The notes: generated by a model from the sequence alone, not told the origin. A DNA stretch of 64,000 nucleotides from Nucisporomicrobium flavum (GCF_016464385.1 NZ_JADMLH010000002.1:756735-820734), one strand, 5' to 3'; positions 31,816 through 40,311 are shown, counted from the first letter of the stretch. Numbers and translations: made by a program.

Positions 31816-33003
31816 GTGAGGCGTCTGCTGATAGCGACTGCGGTGACCGTGGCGGCCATGGGCGGCCTCGTCGGTCTGGCCGGGTCCGATGCCGCCTTCA
31901 CGGGCAAGACGACCGCCTCGGTCAAGTTCACCGCCGCCCCCGCCTTCTCGTCCGGCCGCCTCTACGGCTGGGGCGACTCGTCCTCCGGGCAGACCGGTGC
32001 GGCTGCCTCCGGCTCTCTGACCACGCCGGCCGCGGTCGGCTCGGTCACCACGTGGGTACGGCCGACGGCGGGTGCCGGGTTCGCGTGTGCCGCGCGTACG
32101 GACGGCACGTTGTGGTGCTGGGGTGCGAACGCGTCGGGGCAGCTGGGGCTGGGCGACACGACCGCCCGCACCGCGGGTCCCGTCCAGATCGTCGGCGCGA
32201 CGACGTGGACCGCCGTGGCGACGGGCCGTCAGCACGCGTGCGGCGTCCGCTCGAACGGCACCCTCTGGTGCTGGGGCGCCAACGCGTCGGGGCAGCTGGG
32301 GCTGGGCGACACGACGGACCGTACGGCGCCGGTGCAGGTCGGCACGGTGACCACGTGGCGGACGGTGACGGCCGGGACCGCGTCCACGTGTGGTCTGCGT
32401 TCCGACGGCACGATCTGGTGCTGGGGCGCGGGCGCGTCCGGCCAGCTCGGCCTGGGCACCACCACGGACCGCACCGCCCCGGTGAAGATCGGCAGCACGG
32501 CCACCTGGAACGCGATCACCGCGGGTGCCGCGTACGCCTGCGCGACGCGTACCGACGGAAGCCTCTGGTGCTGGGGCGACAACGCCGCCGGCCAGCTCGG
32601 CCAGAGCAACACCACGACGAAGCTGTCCCCGGTCCGCGTGGGCGCCGGCGTCTGGCGGACGGTGTCGACGGGCGGCCAGCACACCTGCGCCATCGGTACG
32701 GACAGCAGCCTGTGGTGCTGGGGTGCCAACGCGTCCGGCCAGCTCGGCCTCGGCGACACGACCAACCGCACCGCCCCGGTACGCGTGGGCTCGGGTACGG
32801 CCTGGCGAACGGTCACCCCGGGCGCCCAGCACTCGTGTGCCACCGACACCGGCAACGCGGTGTGGTGCTGGGGCGCCAACGGGTCCGGTCAGCTGGGCCT
32901 CGGCGACACGACCGGCCGTACGGCGCCCGCCCAGATTCCCGCCTTCACCGCGCGCCCGGTCGGCTCCGGGCCCGAGGCGAACACCACTCTGGCGATCGCC
33001 TAG
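31816..33003 (+). CDS. Exported RCC1-repeat beta-propeller protein
   Basis: A 395-residue protein from GTG. The leader has one hydrophobic helix ending in GLAGSDAAFTGKTTASVKFT, which resembles the TasA-like leader and suggests SipW processing. The rest is about seven RCC1 repeats of roughly 50 residues with the constant LWCWGANASGQLGLGDTT and RTAPVQV elements, enough for one closed seven-bladed propeller. The repeats are nearly identical at the DNA level, so recombination is likely. Such propellers bind protein or sugar; a matrix or surface role is inferred. Confidence 0.85.
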   Translation: MRRLLIATAVTVAAMGGLVGLAGSDAAFTGKTTASVKFTAAPAFSSGRLYGWGDSSSGQTGAAASGSLTTPAAVGSVTTWVRPTAGAGFACAARTDGTLWCWGANASGQLGLGDTTARTAGPVQIVGATTWTAVATGRQHACGVRSNGTLWCWGANASGQLGLGDTTDRTAPVQVGTVTTWRTVTAGTASTCGLRSDGTIWCWGAGASGQLGLGTTTDRTAPVKIGSTATWNAITAGAAYACATRTDGSLWCWGDNAAGQLGQSNTTTKLSPVRVGAGVWRTVSTGGQHTCAIGTDSSLWCWGANASGQLGLGDTTNRTAPVRVGSGTAWRTVTPGAQHSCATDTGNAVWCWGANGSGQLGLGDTTGRTAPAQIPAFTARPVGSGPEANTTLAIA

Positions 33004-33584
33004 GGCGTCGACCCGCGTATCTGCTCGACCAGGAGCTGGAGACGCTCGGCGGCGTACCCCGGGCGAAGCCGGCCGTTGCGGTCGAGCTCGACCAGCCCGT
33101 GCAGCGCCGCCCACACGACCTCGGTGAGCGTGTCGACGTCGCGCGTGCCGGCGACCGCGGCGACCGCCTCGCGCAGCTCGGCGAAGGCCTCGATCAGCGG
33201 CGTGGGCGTCTCGTCCGTACCCCCGAAGTGCAGGCGCGTGGACCGGGTGAACATCGCGTCGTAGAGCGCGGTGTTGCCCGCGGCGAAGTCGCTGAAGGCG
33301 GCGGCGACCCGGGCGACCTGGTCGGCGGGGGTGGGGCTGTCGCGCCGGGCGGCACGCAACGCCTCGGTGAGCTCGCCGAAGCCCTCCAGGGCGACCGCCT
33401 CGACGATGTCCTCCATCGACCCGAAGTGCTTGTACAGCACCGGCTGGCTGTACTCGATCTCGGTGGACAACCGCCGCGTGGTGACCGCGTTCCAGCCCTC
33501 GCGCTCGGCCAGGGTGCGCGCCGTCTCCGTGATGAGCCGGCGACGGGCGAGGCGCTCGCGCTGCCGGCGGTCTTCGATCGCCAT
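33000..33584 (-). CDS. TetR-family transcriptional regulator
   Basis: A 194-residue regulator from ATG (MAIEDRRQRERLARR). Helix-turn-helix: LITETARTLAEREGWNAVTT and RRLSTEIEYSQPVLYKHFGS; the C-terminal part (AALHGLVELDRNGRLRPGYA) is the WHG-type ligand domain. It is divergent from the SnoaL/DUF1772 pair, across a gap holding four TAGC-N3-GCTA sites and a strong promoter, so it very probably represses both itself and the pair. Overlaps the RCC1 gene end by 4 bp. Confidence 0.9.
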   Translation of the reverse strand: MAIEDRRQRERLARRRLITETARTLAEREGWNAVTTRRLSTEIEYSQPVLYKHFGSMEDIVEAVALEGFGELTEALRAARRDSPTPADQVARVAAAFSDFAAGNTALYDAMFTRSTRLHFGGTDETPTPLIEAFAELREAVAAVAGTRDVDTLTEVVWAALHGLVELDRNGRLRPGYAAERLQLLVEQIRGSTP

Positions 33585-33592
33585 ACCCGACT

Positions 33593-33605
33593 GTAGCACT
33601 GCTAC
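33593..33605. promoter_or_regulatory. TetR operator site 1
   Basis: Perfect GTAGCA-C-TGCTAC palindrome containing TAGC-N3-GCTA, 9 nt before the TetR start codon. Same core as three further sites in the gap. Confidence 0.6.
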
Positions 33606-33611
33606 GGACGC

Positions 33612-33672
33612 TAGCGGTGCTATTGACACGAGCCGGCCCGGTAGTTAGCGTTGCTAGCATTAGCAGCGCTAA
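33612..33672 (+). promoter_or_regulatory. Promoter overlapped by three TetR sites
   Basis: TTGACA (33623-33628) and TAGCGT (33646-33651) are 17 nt apart, a near-consensus promoter for the SnoaL-like gene. TAGC-N3-GCTA cores lie at 33612-33622 (abutting the -35), 33646-33656 (covering the -10) and 33661-33671. The last two form a 12-4-12 dyad with one mismatch. Repressor bound here would block RNA polymerase. Confidence 0.7.
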
Positions 33673-33692
33673 CCAGTCTCAGGAGGCCTCTC

Positions 33693-34118
33693 ATGTCCCA
33701 CGAACAGCGGCTCGTCGACCTCTTCACCGAGATGATCAACACCCACGACCCGGACCTGGTGGACCGGTTCGTCGCCGAGGACTACCTCAACCACAACGCC
33801 TTCGTCGCCGACGGGCGCGAGGCGAACCGCCAGTTCTGGGCCACGTTCTTCGCCGGCCTGCCCGATGTGACCGTCACGATGGAGGACCTCGTGATCTCCG
33901 GCGATCGCGTCGTGGGCCGCTTCGTCTACCGCGGCACGCACACCGGGGAGCTCATGGGCTTCCCCGCCACCGGTAAGCCGGTCGAGATGCGCACCATCGA
34001 CATCTGGCGCGTCCAGGACGGCATGTTCGTCGAGCACTGGGACGAGCTGAACTTGATGCAGGTGTTCCAGCAGATCGGCGCCCTGCCGGCGCTCGGCGGC
34101 ACCGGGGCGCAGGCATGA
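33693..34118 (+). CDS. SnoaL-like ester cyclase/polyketide cyclase family protein
   Basis: A 141-residue protein from ATG behind CAGGAGG. It has the SnoaL fold pattern: LFTEMINTHDPDLVDRFVAE, DYLNHNAFVADGREANRQFW, TGELMGFPATGKPVEMRTID and IWRVQDGMFVEHWDELN. SnoaL proteins include aldol cyclases and small-molecule binding proteins; many single copies like this one have no assigned reaction. Its stop overlaps the DUF1772 gene as ATGA. Controlled by the divergent TetR (inferred from operators). Confidence 0.85.
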   Translation: MSHEQRLVDLFTEMINTHDPDLVDRFVAEDYLNHNAFVADGREANRQFWATFFAGLPDVTVTMEDLVISGDRVVGRFVYRGTHTGELMGFPATGKPVEMRTIDIWRVQDGMFVEHWDELNLMQVFQQIGALPALGGTGAQA

Positions 34119-34585
34119 CGCTCGTGTCGCAGCTCGCCGCCCTCCTCGCGATCCTGGCCACCGGCGTCGTCTACGGCACCGACGTCTTCTGCGCGCTGGT
34201 CCAGCGCTCCGCCCTCGAGCGGGTCGACGACACCACCCTGGTGGCGGCCATGGGCAACCTGCACCGCGTCGCCGACCGTCGGATGCCGGTCCCCGGGATC
34301 CTCGGCGTCATCGCGGCGGCGGTCGCATCGGTGCTCGCCGCGGTGGCCGGCAACACCGTCCCCGCGGTGGTCGCGGGGGCGGCGTTCCTGCTGCTGGTCG
34401 TGTGGGTGGTGCTCTACGTGCGGATCAGCGCTCCCATCAACCGCAGGCTCACTGCGGCCGCCGTCGCGCACGAGACCCCCGCCGGCGCCCGCGCCTGGCA
34501 ACGGGACTGGGACCGCATCATCGTCGCCCGGGCGGTCCTGCAGGGACTCGCCGTGCTGAGCCTGGGAGCCGGTCTCATCAGCTGA
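34115..34585 (+). CDS. DUF1772 (anthrone oxygenase-like) membrane protein
   Basis: A 156-residue protein with four hydrophobic helices (AALLAILATGVVYGTDVFCA first, VVAGAAFLLLVVWVVLYVRI third). It carries the DUF1772 features G-x-Y-GTD-x-F in the first helix, ISAPINRRL in the middle and WQRDWDRIIVARAVLQGLAV near the end. The family includes fungal anthrone oxygenases; bacterial members are uncharacterised. Translationally coupled to the SnoaL-like gene, the two may act on the same aromatic or polyketide-like compound. Overlaps the convergent AraC gene by 8 bp. Confidence 0.8.
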   Translation: MTLVSQLAALLAILATGVVYGTDVFCALVQRSALERVDDTTLVAAMGNLHRVADRRMPVPGILGVIAAAVASVLAAVAGNTVPAVVAGAAFLLLVVWVVLYVRISAPINRRLTAAAVAHETPAGARAWQRDWDRIIVARAVLQGLAVLSLGAGLIS

Positions 34586-35450
34586 CGGCGACGACGTCCT
34601 GGCTGGGTGGCGCGCCGAACTGGCGGCGGTACTCGCGGCTGAACTGCGACGGGCTGTCGTACCCGACGCGCCGGCCGATGCCCGTGACGTCGCCGGGGTT
34701 CGAGGCGAGCAGGAGGCGCGCCTCCTGCAGCCGGATCTGCTTCTGGAACTGGATGGGACTCATCGCGGTGACCGCCTGGAAGTTGCGGTAGAAGGCGGAC
34801 GTGCTCATCCCCGACCGCCGGGCCAGGTCCTCCACCCGGAACGCCTGCGGGTAGTGGTCGCGGATCCAGCGGACCGCCCGGGCGACGTGGGTGAGGTTGC
34901 TGTCGGCGAGGCCGAGCTGGCGCACCACGGCGCCCTGCTCGCCGGTGATGAGCCGCCAAAGGATCTCGCGTTTGATCAGCGGGGCCAGCACGGCGATGTC
35001 CCGGGGCTGCTCGAGCAGGCGCAGCAGCCGGACGGCCGCGTCGATCAGCTCGCCGGGTGCGTCGCTGACCGCCAGGCCGGACGGCGCGGCGCCGCCCAGC
35101 GGCGGCAGGTCTCCCGGGGCCGCCTGGAGCAGCAGCTCGGCGACGGCGGCGGGGCGCAGGACCAGGCCGAAGCCCACCGCCGGGTGCTCGGCGGTGGCAT
35201 CGACGAAATGGCCGGTGACGGGCAGGTCGACGGAGGCGACGAGGTACTGGCCGGCGCGGTACTCGTACACGCGGTCGCCCAGCGCGATCCGCTTGGCGCC
35301 CTGGGCGATGAGGGCCAGCACCGTACCCGTCATGGACGACGACGGCGGCTCCGACCGGTCGACCTTCGAGATCAGGACGTCCTCGATGGCCGTGCCGGTG
35401 TCGGGCCGGGCATGCCGCAGCAGCAGCTCGCGCAGCACGTCGACGCTCAT
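34578..35450 (-). CDS. AraC-family transcriptional regulator
   Basis: A 290-residue regulator with an N-terminal AraC_N cupin-like domain (EPPSSSMTGTVLALIAQGAK and VYEYRAGQYLVASVDLPVTG) and a C-terminal double helix-turn-helix (VEDLARRSGMSTSAFYRNFQ, then GRRVGYDSPSQFSREYRRQF). Members of this subgroup often control adjacent oxidoreductase or esterase genes. It is divergent from the monooxygenase/esterase/SDR cluster, its probable target. Confidence 0.9.
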   Translation of the reverse strand: MSVDVLRELLLRHARPDTGTAIEDVLISKVDRSEPPSSSMTGTVLALIAQGAKRIALGDRVYEYRAGQYLVASVDLPVTGHFVDATAEHPAVGFGLVLRPAAVAELLLQAAPGDLPPLGGAAPSGLAVSDAPGELIDAAVRLLRLLEQPRDIAVLAPLIKREILWRLITGEQGAVVRQLGLADSNLTHVARAVRWIRDHYPQAFRVEDLARRSGMSTSAFYRNFQAVTAMSPIQFQKQIRLQEARLLLASNPGDVTGIGRRVGYDSPSQFSREYRRQFGAPPSQDVVAVS

Positions 35451-35541
35451 GAGCCGATCCTGCCGTGATTGAGAGGATCATGCAAGAGGTCGAGAGCATC
35501 GGTCTAACGTTTTAGCAGCTCACGTTGATTCCATAGTGGGC

Positions 35542-35844
35542 ATGAACATGACGCACGGATTCCACGCCAGCATGACTGCGCAACCAGGACGCGGTGCTGA
35601 GCTCGTCCGCCTGCTCCTCGGTGCACCCGCCCTGTCGCACCCCGACTGCATCGTCTTCCTCGTCTCCCGCTCGGCCGCCGACCCCGACGTCGTCTCGGTC
35701 ACCGAGGGTTGGACGACCCCCGAGGCCCACCGGGCCTTCTTCGCCTCGGAGCCGGCGCAGGCGCTGGTGGCCGCCTTGCAGCCGCTGATGGCCGGGGAGT
35801 CGCGGTACACCGACGAGGTCCCCGTCGGCGGGAAGGCGTTCTGA
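35542..35844 (+). CDS. Antibiotic-biosynthesis-monooxygenase (ABM) family protein
   Basis: A 100-residue ferredoxin-like barrel protein: MTHGFHASMTAQPGRGAELV, FLVSRSAADPDVVSVTEGWT and EAHRAFFASEPAQALVAALQ match the ABM family of cofactor-less monooxygenases and heme- or quinol-acting relatives. First gene of a three-gene run with an esterase (2-nt gap) and an SDR. ATG start; a GTG two codons upstream is possible. Divergent from AraC. Confidence 0.85.
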   Translation: MNMTHGFHASMTAQPGRGAELVRLLLGAPALSHPDCIVFLVSRSAADPDVVSVTEGWTTPEAHRAFFASEPAQALVAALQPLMAGESRYTDEVPVGGKAF

Positions 35845-35846
35845 GG

Positions 35847-36803
35847 ATGCGACCCGACCTGGACCCCGAGCTGGCCGCGCTGCTCGCCGGCATGCCGCTC
35901 GTACCTCGGCTCGACGCCGGCATGCTCGCCCAGATCCGGCCGTTCGCGTCGGCGCCGATCGAGCCACTGCTCGACGGCCGCGCCGTCGAGCGGCGCGAGC
36001 TGACCATTCCCGGACCGGACGGCGCGGCGCTCCCGCTGACGATTCTCCGTCCTGCGGACCGTACGGCCGCAGCGCCCTGCGTCTACTGGATCCACGGCGG
36101 CGGCATGGTCATGGGCGACCGGTACTCGCAGATCGACATCCCGCTGGAGTGGCTGGACCGGTTCGGCGCGGTGGTCGTCTCGGTGGACTACCGGCTCGCC
36201 CCCGAGTCGTCCGGTACGGCCCTTGTCGACGACTGCTACCGCGGCCTGACCTGGGTGGCCGAGCACGCCGGCGAGCTGGGCATCGACCCCGCTCGCCTGG
36301 TCGTGGCGGGCGCCAGCGCGGGCGGTGGCCTGGCCGCCGGGGTGGCGCTGATGGCCCGGGACCGCGGCGGACCGGCGATCGCCGCGCAGGTGCTGATCGG
36401 GCCGATGCTGGACCACCGCAACGACACCGTCTCCAGCCGGCAGTTCTCCGGCGGGCCGGGCGTCTGGACGCGGGACATGAACGAGTTCGGCTGGCGCTCG
36501 GTCCTCGGCGAGCGGGCCGGCGGGCCGGTGTCCCCGTACGTGTCGCCCGCGCTGGCCGACGACCTCTCCGGCCTGCCGCCCACGTACGTCGACGCCGGCT
36601 CGGCCGAGGTCTTCCGCCACGAGGACGCCGGCTACGCGACCCGGATCTGGGCGGCCGGCGGCCGGGCGGAGCTGCACGTGTGGGCCGGCGGCTTCCACGG
36701 CTTCGACGCGCTCTTCCCGCAGGCATCGCTGTCGGTCGCGGCGCGCCGGACCCGTACGGACTGGCTCGCCCGGCTGCTCGGCACCACGACAAAGGAGAAC
36801 TGA
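35847..36803 (+). CDS. HSL-type alpha/beta hydrolase (esterase)
   Basis: A 318-residue hormone-sensitive-lipase family esterase. Oxyanion motif CVYWIHGGGMVMGD, nucleophile in VVAGASAGGGLAAGVALMAR (G-x-S-x-G), acid in PTYVDAGSAEVFRHED and His in WAGGFHGFDALFP. It is complete and should hydrolyse short acyl esters. It lies between the ABM protein and an SDR with 2-nt gaps, suggesting a small degradative or detoxifying pathway under AraC control. Confidence 0.9.
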   Translation: MRPDLDPELAALLAGMPLVPRLDAGMLAQIRPFASAPIEPLLDGRAVERRELTIPGPDGAALPLTILRPADRTAAAPCVYWIHGGGMVMGDRYSQIDIPLEWLDRFGAVVVSVDYRLAPESSGTALVDDCYRGLTWVAEHAGELGIDPARLVVAGASAGGGLAAGVALMARDRGGPAIAAQVLIGPMLDHRNDTVSSRQFSGGPGVWTRDMNEFGWRSVLGERAGGPVSPYVSPALADDLSGLPPTYVDAGSAEVFRHEDAGYATRIWAAGGRAELHVWAGGFHGFDALFPQASLSVAARRTRTDWLARLLGTTTKEN

Positions 36804-36805
36804 CC

Positions 36806-37565
36806 ATGCAGATCGTCATCGTCACCGGCGCGAGCTCGGGCATCGGCCGGAGCGTCGCCGTGCAGGCCGCCCGGCGCGGAACGGGAGTGATCCTCACCTA
36901 CAACGGCAACGAGCGGGGAGCCCGGGAGACCGTCGCGGCCATCGAGGCGGACGGTGGCACGGCCGTCGCGCTGCGCCTGGACGTCGGCCGGTCCGAGACG
37001 TTCCCGGCGTTCCGCGACGAGGTGGCCGGCGCGCTGCGCGACACGTGGCGGAGGGACTCGTTCGACCACCTGGTCAACAACGCCGGCTTCGGCCGCTCGG
37101 CGCCGTTCGAGGACACGACCGAGGAGATGTTCGACGAGCTCATGCGCGCGCTGCTGCGGGGTCCGTACTTCCTCACCCGGGCGCTGCTGCCGCTGCTGGC
37201 GGACGGCGGCGCGATCGTCAACGTCGCCAGCAACGCCGCGTCGCGCTCCGGCATGGAGGCCGGCTATTCGGCGTACGGCACGATGAAGGGCGGCCTGGTC
37301 GTGCTGTCCCGCTACCTGGCCAAGGAGCTCAGCCCTCGCGGGATCCGGGTGAACTCGGTGTCGCCGGGCTCGACGCGTACCCGGATCGGCGGCGACGCCT
37401 TCGCGCGCCACCGGCGAGGTCATCCCGGCCCTGGCCGCGCGGACGGCCCTGGGCCGGCTGGGGGAACCGGACGACATCGGCCGGGCCGTCGCGGCGCTGC
37501 TGGGCGACGACGGCGGCTGGATCACCGGGCAGGACATCGAGGTCTCCGGCGGCTACAACCTGTAG
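36806..37565 (+). pseudogene. Short-chain dehydrogenase/reductase with frameshift near the 3' end
   Basis: Starts at ATG behind AGGAG. The first 200 residues are a normal SDR: VIVTGASSGIGRSVAVQAAR, LVNNAGFGRSAPF, IVNVASNAASRSGM, catalytic YSAYGTMKGG and VNSVSPGSTRTRIGGDAF. At about 37405-37412 the frame goes wrong. The shifted frame supplies the missing end (TGEVIPALAARTALGRLGEP, WITGQDIEVSGGYNL) and stops at 37565. In the original frame the tail is Arg/Gly-rich nonsense. One extra C in the GCGCGCCACC stretch explains it. Either a recent mutation or a sequencing error; the catalytic residues precede the shift. Confidence 0.85.
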
Positions 37566-37568
37566 CGG

Positions 37569-38039
37569 TCAGGTCTCCGGCGTGAGCGGGAGCGGCGACG
37601 TGCCCTTGATCTCCTGCAGCCGCAGCAGGGTCGTCAGCCGCTGCGCCCCCTTGAAGGACAGCTGGGTGAGCACGTGCTGCAGCTCGGCGACGTCGCGCGC
37701 CACGATCAGCATCATCACGTCGATCTCGCCGGCCACCCAGTCGGCGGCGATGACCTGGGGCATCGCGAGCACCGCCTTCTGGAAGGCGAGGTCGGCGCGC
37801 GGGTCGTGCCGGCCCAGCCGTGCCGACACGTAGACCTGGAGCGGGAAGCCGGCCTCGGCCGGGTCGAGCTTGGCGATGACGTGCCGGATGACCCCGGACT
37901 TCTTCAGGCGCCGGACCCGGTTGAGCGTGGCGGCGGGGGACAGGCCGACCAGCCGGGCCAGTTCCAGGTTCGACCGGTCGGCGTCCTGCTGCAGTTCGTT
38001 GAGGAGCTGGACATCGATTTCGTCAAGTCGAGTCGCCAT
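37569..38039 (-). CDS. Lrp/AsnC-family transcriptional regulator
   Basis: A 156-residue regulator: LDEIDVQLLNELQQDADRSN and LARLVGLSPAATLNRVRRLK form the helix-turn-helix, KKSGVIRHVIAKLDPAEAGF the linker and VIAADWVAGEIDVMMLIVAR the RAM ligand domain. Divergent from an EamA-family exporter, the usual Lrp-controlled amino-acid exporter arrangement. The 69-nt gap is A+T-rich (AAATATAG), as expected for an Lrp site, but no clean dyad was found. Confidence 0.9.
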   Translation of the reverse strand: MATRLDEIDVQLLNELQQDADRSNLELARLVGLSPAATLNRVRRLKKSGVIRHVIAKLDPAEAGFPLQVYVSARLGRHDPRADLAFQKAVLAMPQVIAADWVAGEIDVMMLIVARDVAELQHVLTQLSFKGAQRLTTLLRLQEIKGTSPLPLTPET

Positions 38040-38108
38040 ATGACCAAATATAGTTTCGTGATCAGGCTGAGCCGGCGAATCTGACGTCGCGGTGCGGACG
38101 ATCGTCTG

Positions 38109-39029
38109 ATGCGTACCGATCGTCGAACCGTCCTGCTCGCTCTTGCCACCGCCGGCCTGCTCTGGGGCACCACCGTCCCGCTGACGAAGGTCGCGCTCAC
38201 CGGCATGGGCCCGGCGTGGCTGACGGTGGTGCGGTTCGTCATCGCCGCCCTGCCGCTCGCGATCGTGGCGCGGCGCGGGCTGCGGGCGGCCGCGTCACCG
38301 CGGGCGCTCTTCTGGGGAGCCATCGGGTACGGCGGGGTCATCGTGCTGCAGAACGCCGGCATCGCCCGGACCAGCGTGAGCCACTCGGCCCTGATCGTCG
38401 GGGCCACGCCGGTGCTGGTGGCGCTGCTCGGGGTGCTGACCCGGCGGGGCGGCGCGACCGGCTCGACGTGGGCGGGCTCCGCGTTCTCCCTCGCGGGCAT
38501 CGCGGTCATCGCCGGCCACGGCGGCGGTACGGCCACCCTCGCCGGCGACACCCTCGTGGCTCTGTCCGTCCTGTTGTCCGCCGCGTTCCTGCTCGCCCAG
38601 CCGGCCGTGCTGGCCGGACGCGATCCCGTCGCGGTGACCGCGGTGCAGTTCGGCGTCGGCGCCGTCGTGACGCTGCCGGCGGCCGTGCTCGTGGACGGTA
38701 CGGCGGCCCTGTCGCTCGCCCCCGCCCCAGTCGCGGCAACCCTCGTCCTCGCGGTCGCGGGCACGCTCGTACCGTTCACGCTCTTCGCATGGGGTCAGTC
38801 CCGGGTGACGCCCGCGGTGGCCGGCGCGTTCGTCAACCTCGAGCCGCTGGTCGGCTTCGCGCTGGGGGTGGCGGTGTTCGGCGATGCGCTCTCCGCCCCG
38901 CAGCTCGCCGGGGGAGTCGCGGTCGCGGGCGGGCTCGCGCTCACCTGCCTGCCGCTGTTGCGGGCTCCGCGGGTGGACCGCCCGGCCCCGGCGCCGGAGC
39001 GCGAACCGGTGCTCACCGGCGGCCGTTGA
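38109..39029 (+). CDS. EamA/DMT-family transporter
   Basis: A 306-residue membrane protein with ten hydrophobic helices in two EamA halves: TAGLLWGTTVPLTKVALTGM begins the first and SAAFLLAQPAVLAGRDPVAV the second, with NLEPLVGFALGVAVFGDALS in the last pair. DMT exporters move amino acids, nucleosides or metabolites out of the cell. The divergent Lrp/AsnC gene suggests an amino-acid substrate. Its end overlaps the STAS gene by 17 bp. Confidence 0.9.
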   Translation: MRTDRRTVLLALATAGLLWGTTVPLTKVALTGMGPAWLTVVRFVIAALPLAIVARRGLRAAASPRALFWGAIGYGGVIVLQNAGIARTSVSHSALIVGATPVLVALLGVLTRRGGATGSTWAGSAFSLAGIAVIAGHGGGTATLAGDTLVALSVLLSAAFLLAQPAVLAGRDPVAVTAVQFGVGAVVTLPAAVLVDGTAALSLAPAPVAATLVLAVAGTLVPFTLFAWGQSRVTPAVAGAFVNLEPLVGFALGVAVFGDALSAPQLAGGVAVAGGLALTCLPLLRAPRVDRPAPAPEREPVLTGGR

Positions 39030-39369
39030 AGACCTCCAGCATCCCCGTCGTGACGAGGACCTGTTCGACGATGCCGCGGGCGTTGGCGACATGGAAGCCC
39101 TTGCCCGCGTCGGTGGCCGCGATGAACCCGTGCACGAGGACCTGCAGCGCCGCCGAGTCGATGAACGTGGCGCGGGCCAGGTCGACGGTGACCGCCTCGG
39201 CCCGGGCGTCCGCCGCCGCCTCGAGGATGAGGCCGCGCAGCGTGGGGCAGGCCTGCAGGTCGACCTCGCCGCCGGCGTGCACGACGAGGGTCGCCGTGCC
39301 GCCGAGGCTCAGGACGTCCGGCTCGCGCAGGATCGTGTAGTGCTGGTGCACGCCGGCTGCCTCCTCCAT
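39013..39369 (-). CDS. STAS-domain anti-sigma factor antagonist
   Basis: A 118-residue STAS protein: LGGTATLVVHAGGEVDLQAC, AVTVDLARATFIDSAALQVL (the D-S phosphorylatable serine context) and GKGFHVANARGIVEQVL. Such proteins free SigB/SigF-type factors by binding phospho-regulated anti-sigma kinases. No anti-sigma kinase gene is in the window. It is divergent from a TetR gene across a GTTTA-N5-TAAAC operator, suggesting control by that repressor. Confidence 0.85.
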   Translation of the reverse strand: MEEAAGVHQHYTILREPDVLSLGGTATLVVHAGGEVDLQACPTLRGLILEAAADARAEAVTVDLARATFIDSAALQVLVHGFIAATDAGKGFHVANARGIVEQVLVTTGMLEVFNGRR

Positions 39370-39427
39370 GGGCCGCGTCTGGGGCGGCCCTTGCCCGAGC
39401 CGGGACGTGATTAATCGCGGTGATGTT

Positions 39428-39442
39428 GTTTATTGCATAAAC
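39428..39442. promoter_or_regulatory. Candidate TetR operator, copy 1
   Basis: GTTTAT-TGC-ATAAAC, a perfect 15-bp dyad between the divergent STAS and TetR genes. The core GTTTA-N5-TAAAC recurs at 40324-40338 on the other side of the TetR gene, both times preceded by GTT and followed by CG. Confidence 0.6.
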
Positions 39443-39549
39443 GATAGAGCCGGCGACCGTTCGATGTGAAATCCCCTCTGCTTCGGTGTCCGCTTGATCA
39501 TGATCTATGGCAGACTTGCGCCGTACGTCACCCTCCGGGAGGTCGCACC

Positions 39550-40311
39550 GTGCAGGATCCGGACAGCCCCCGCGGTCGCGGTGCGGCCGGGGTGCCCTCC
39601 GCCGACGCCGTCGTCGCCGCCCGGGGCGGGCTCAGCCGTCAGCGGATCATCGACGCCGCGGTCCAGTACATCGACGAGCACGGCCTGCGCATGCTGACCA
39701 TGCAGCGGCTGGGCGCGTACCTGGGTGTCGAGGGCATGGCCCTGTACAGGTACGTGCCGGGGCGGGAGGCGCTGCTCGACGGCGTGGTCGAGGCCGTGGT
39801 GGACGAGCTGTTCGGCGACCCCGACGTGCACCTGGAGGCGCATGCCGGCTGGGTCGACTATCTGCAGCGCCTGGCACACGGGCTACGCCGGATCGCGCTG
39901 GCCCACCCCGAGGTGTTTCCGCTGGTGGCGACGCGTCCCCCGGCCGCGCCCTGGGTGCGCCCTCCGCTGCGCAGCCTGCGTTGGATCGAGTCGATGCTGC
40001 GGGTGATGACCGAGGCGGGGTTCTCCGACGAGAACGCCGCGGCGGTGTACCGCGCGTTCAGCAGCTTCCTGCTGGGCTACCTGCTGCTCGAGGTCTCCGG
40101 GCGTGGCGTGGAGACCGGGCCGGTCGAGGAGCCGGAGGTCGCGCCGGTCGAGGACCTCGACGACTACCCGATCCTGGAGCGCCTCGAGCCGCACCTGTCG
40201 GTCGACGTCGCCGCCCAGGACTTCGAAGAGGCTCTGGAGGCGCTGCTGGACCGGGTGGCGCTGCTGCTGCCGCGGCGCCGCCGACCGGCACGATTGACCG
40301 AGGGAAAGTAA
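39550..40311 (+). CDS. TetR-family regulator (TetR_C, tetracycline-repressor-like)
   Basis: A 253-residue regulator from GTG. After a 25-residue Ala/Gly-rich start, GGLSRQRIIDAAVQYIDEHG and LGAYLGVEGMALYRYVPGRE are the helix-turn-helix, with the V-x-G-MALYRYV of the TetR/TetR_C class; the rest is the effector domain (LRWIESMLRVMTEAGFSDEN). Flanked on both sides by the same dyad, it probably controls the STAS gene upstream and the DUF2382 genes downstream. Effector unknown. Confidence 0.88.
   Translation: MQDPDSPRGRGAAGVPSADAVVAARGGLSRQRIIDAAVQYIDEHGLRMLTMQRLGAYLGVEGMALYRYVPGREALLDGVVEAVVDELFGDPDVHLEAHAGWVDYLQRLAHGLRRIALAHPEVFPLVATRPPAAPWVRPPLRSLRWIESMLRVMTEAGFSDENAAAVYRAFSSFLLGYLLLEVSGRGVETGPVEEPEVAPVEDLDDYPILERLEPHLSVDVAAQDFEEALEALLDRVALLLPRRRRPARLTEGK

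Noticed and set aside
30577..33660. 1027-codon open frame on the minus strand opposite the SipW/RCC1 operon
   Set aside because: Arg/Gly/Pro-rich, no family resemblance; it is the antisense of repeat-rich, high-G+C genes whose own frames have clear motifs.
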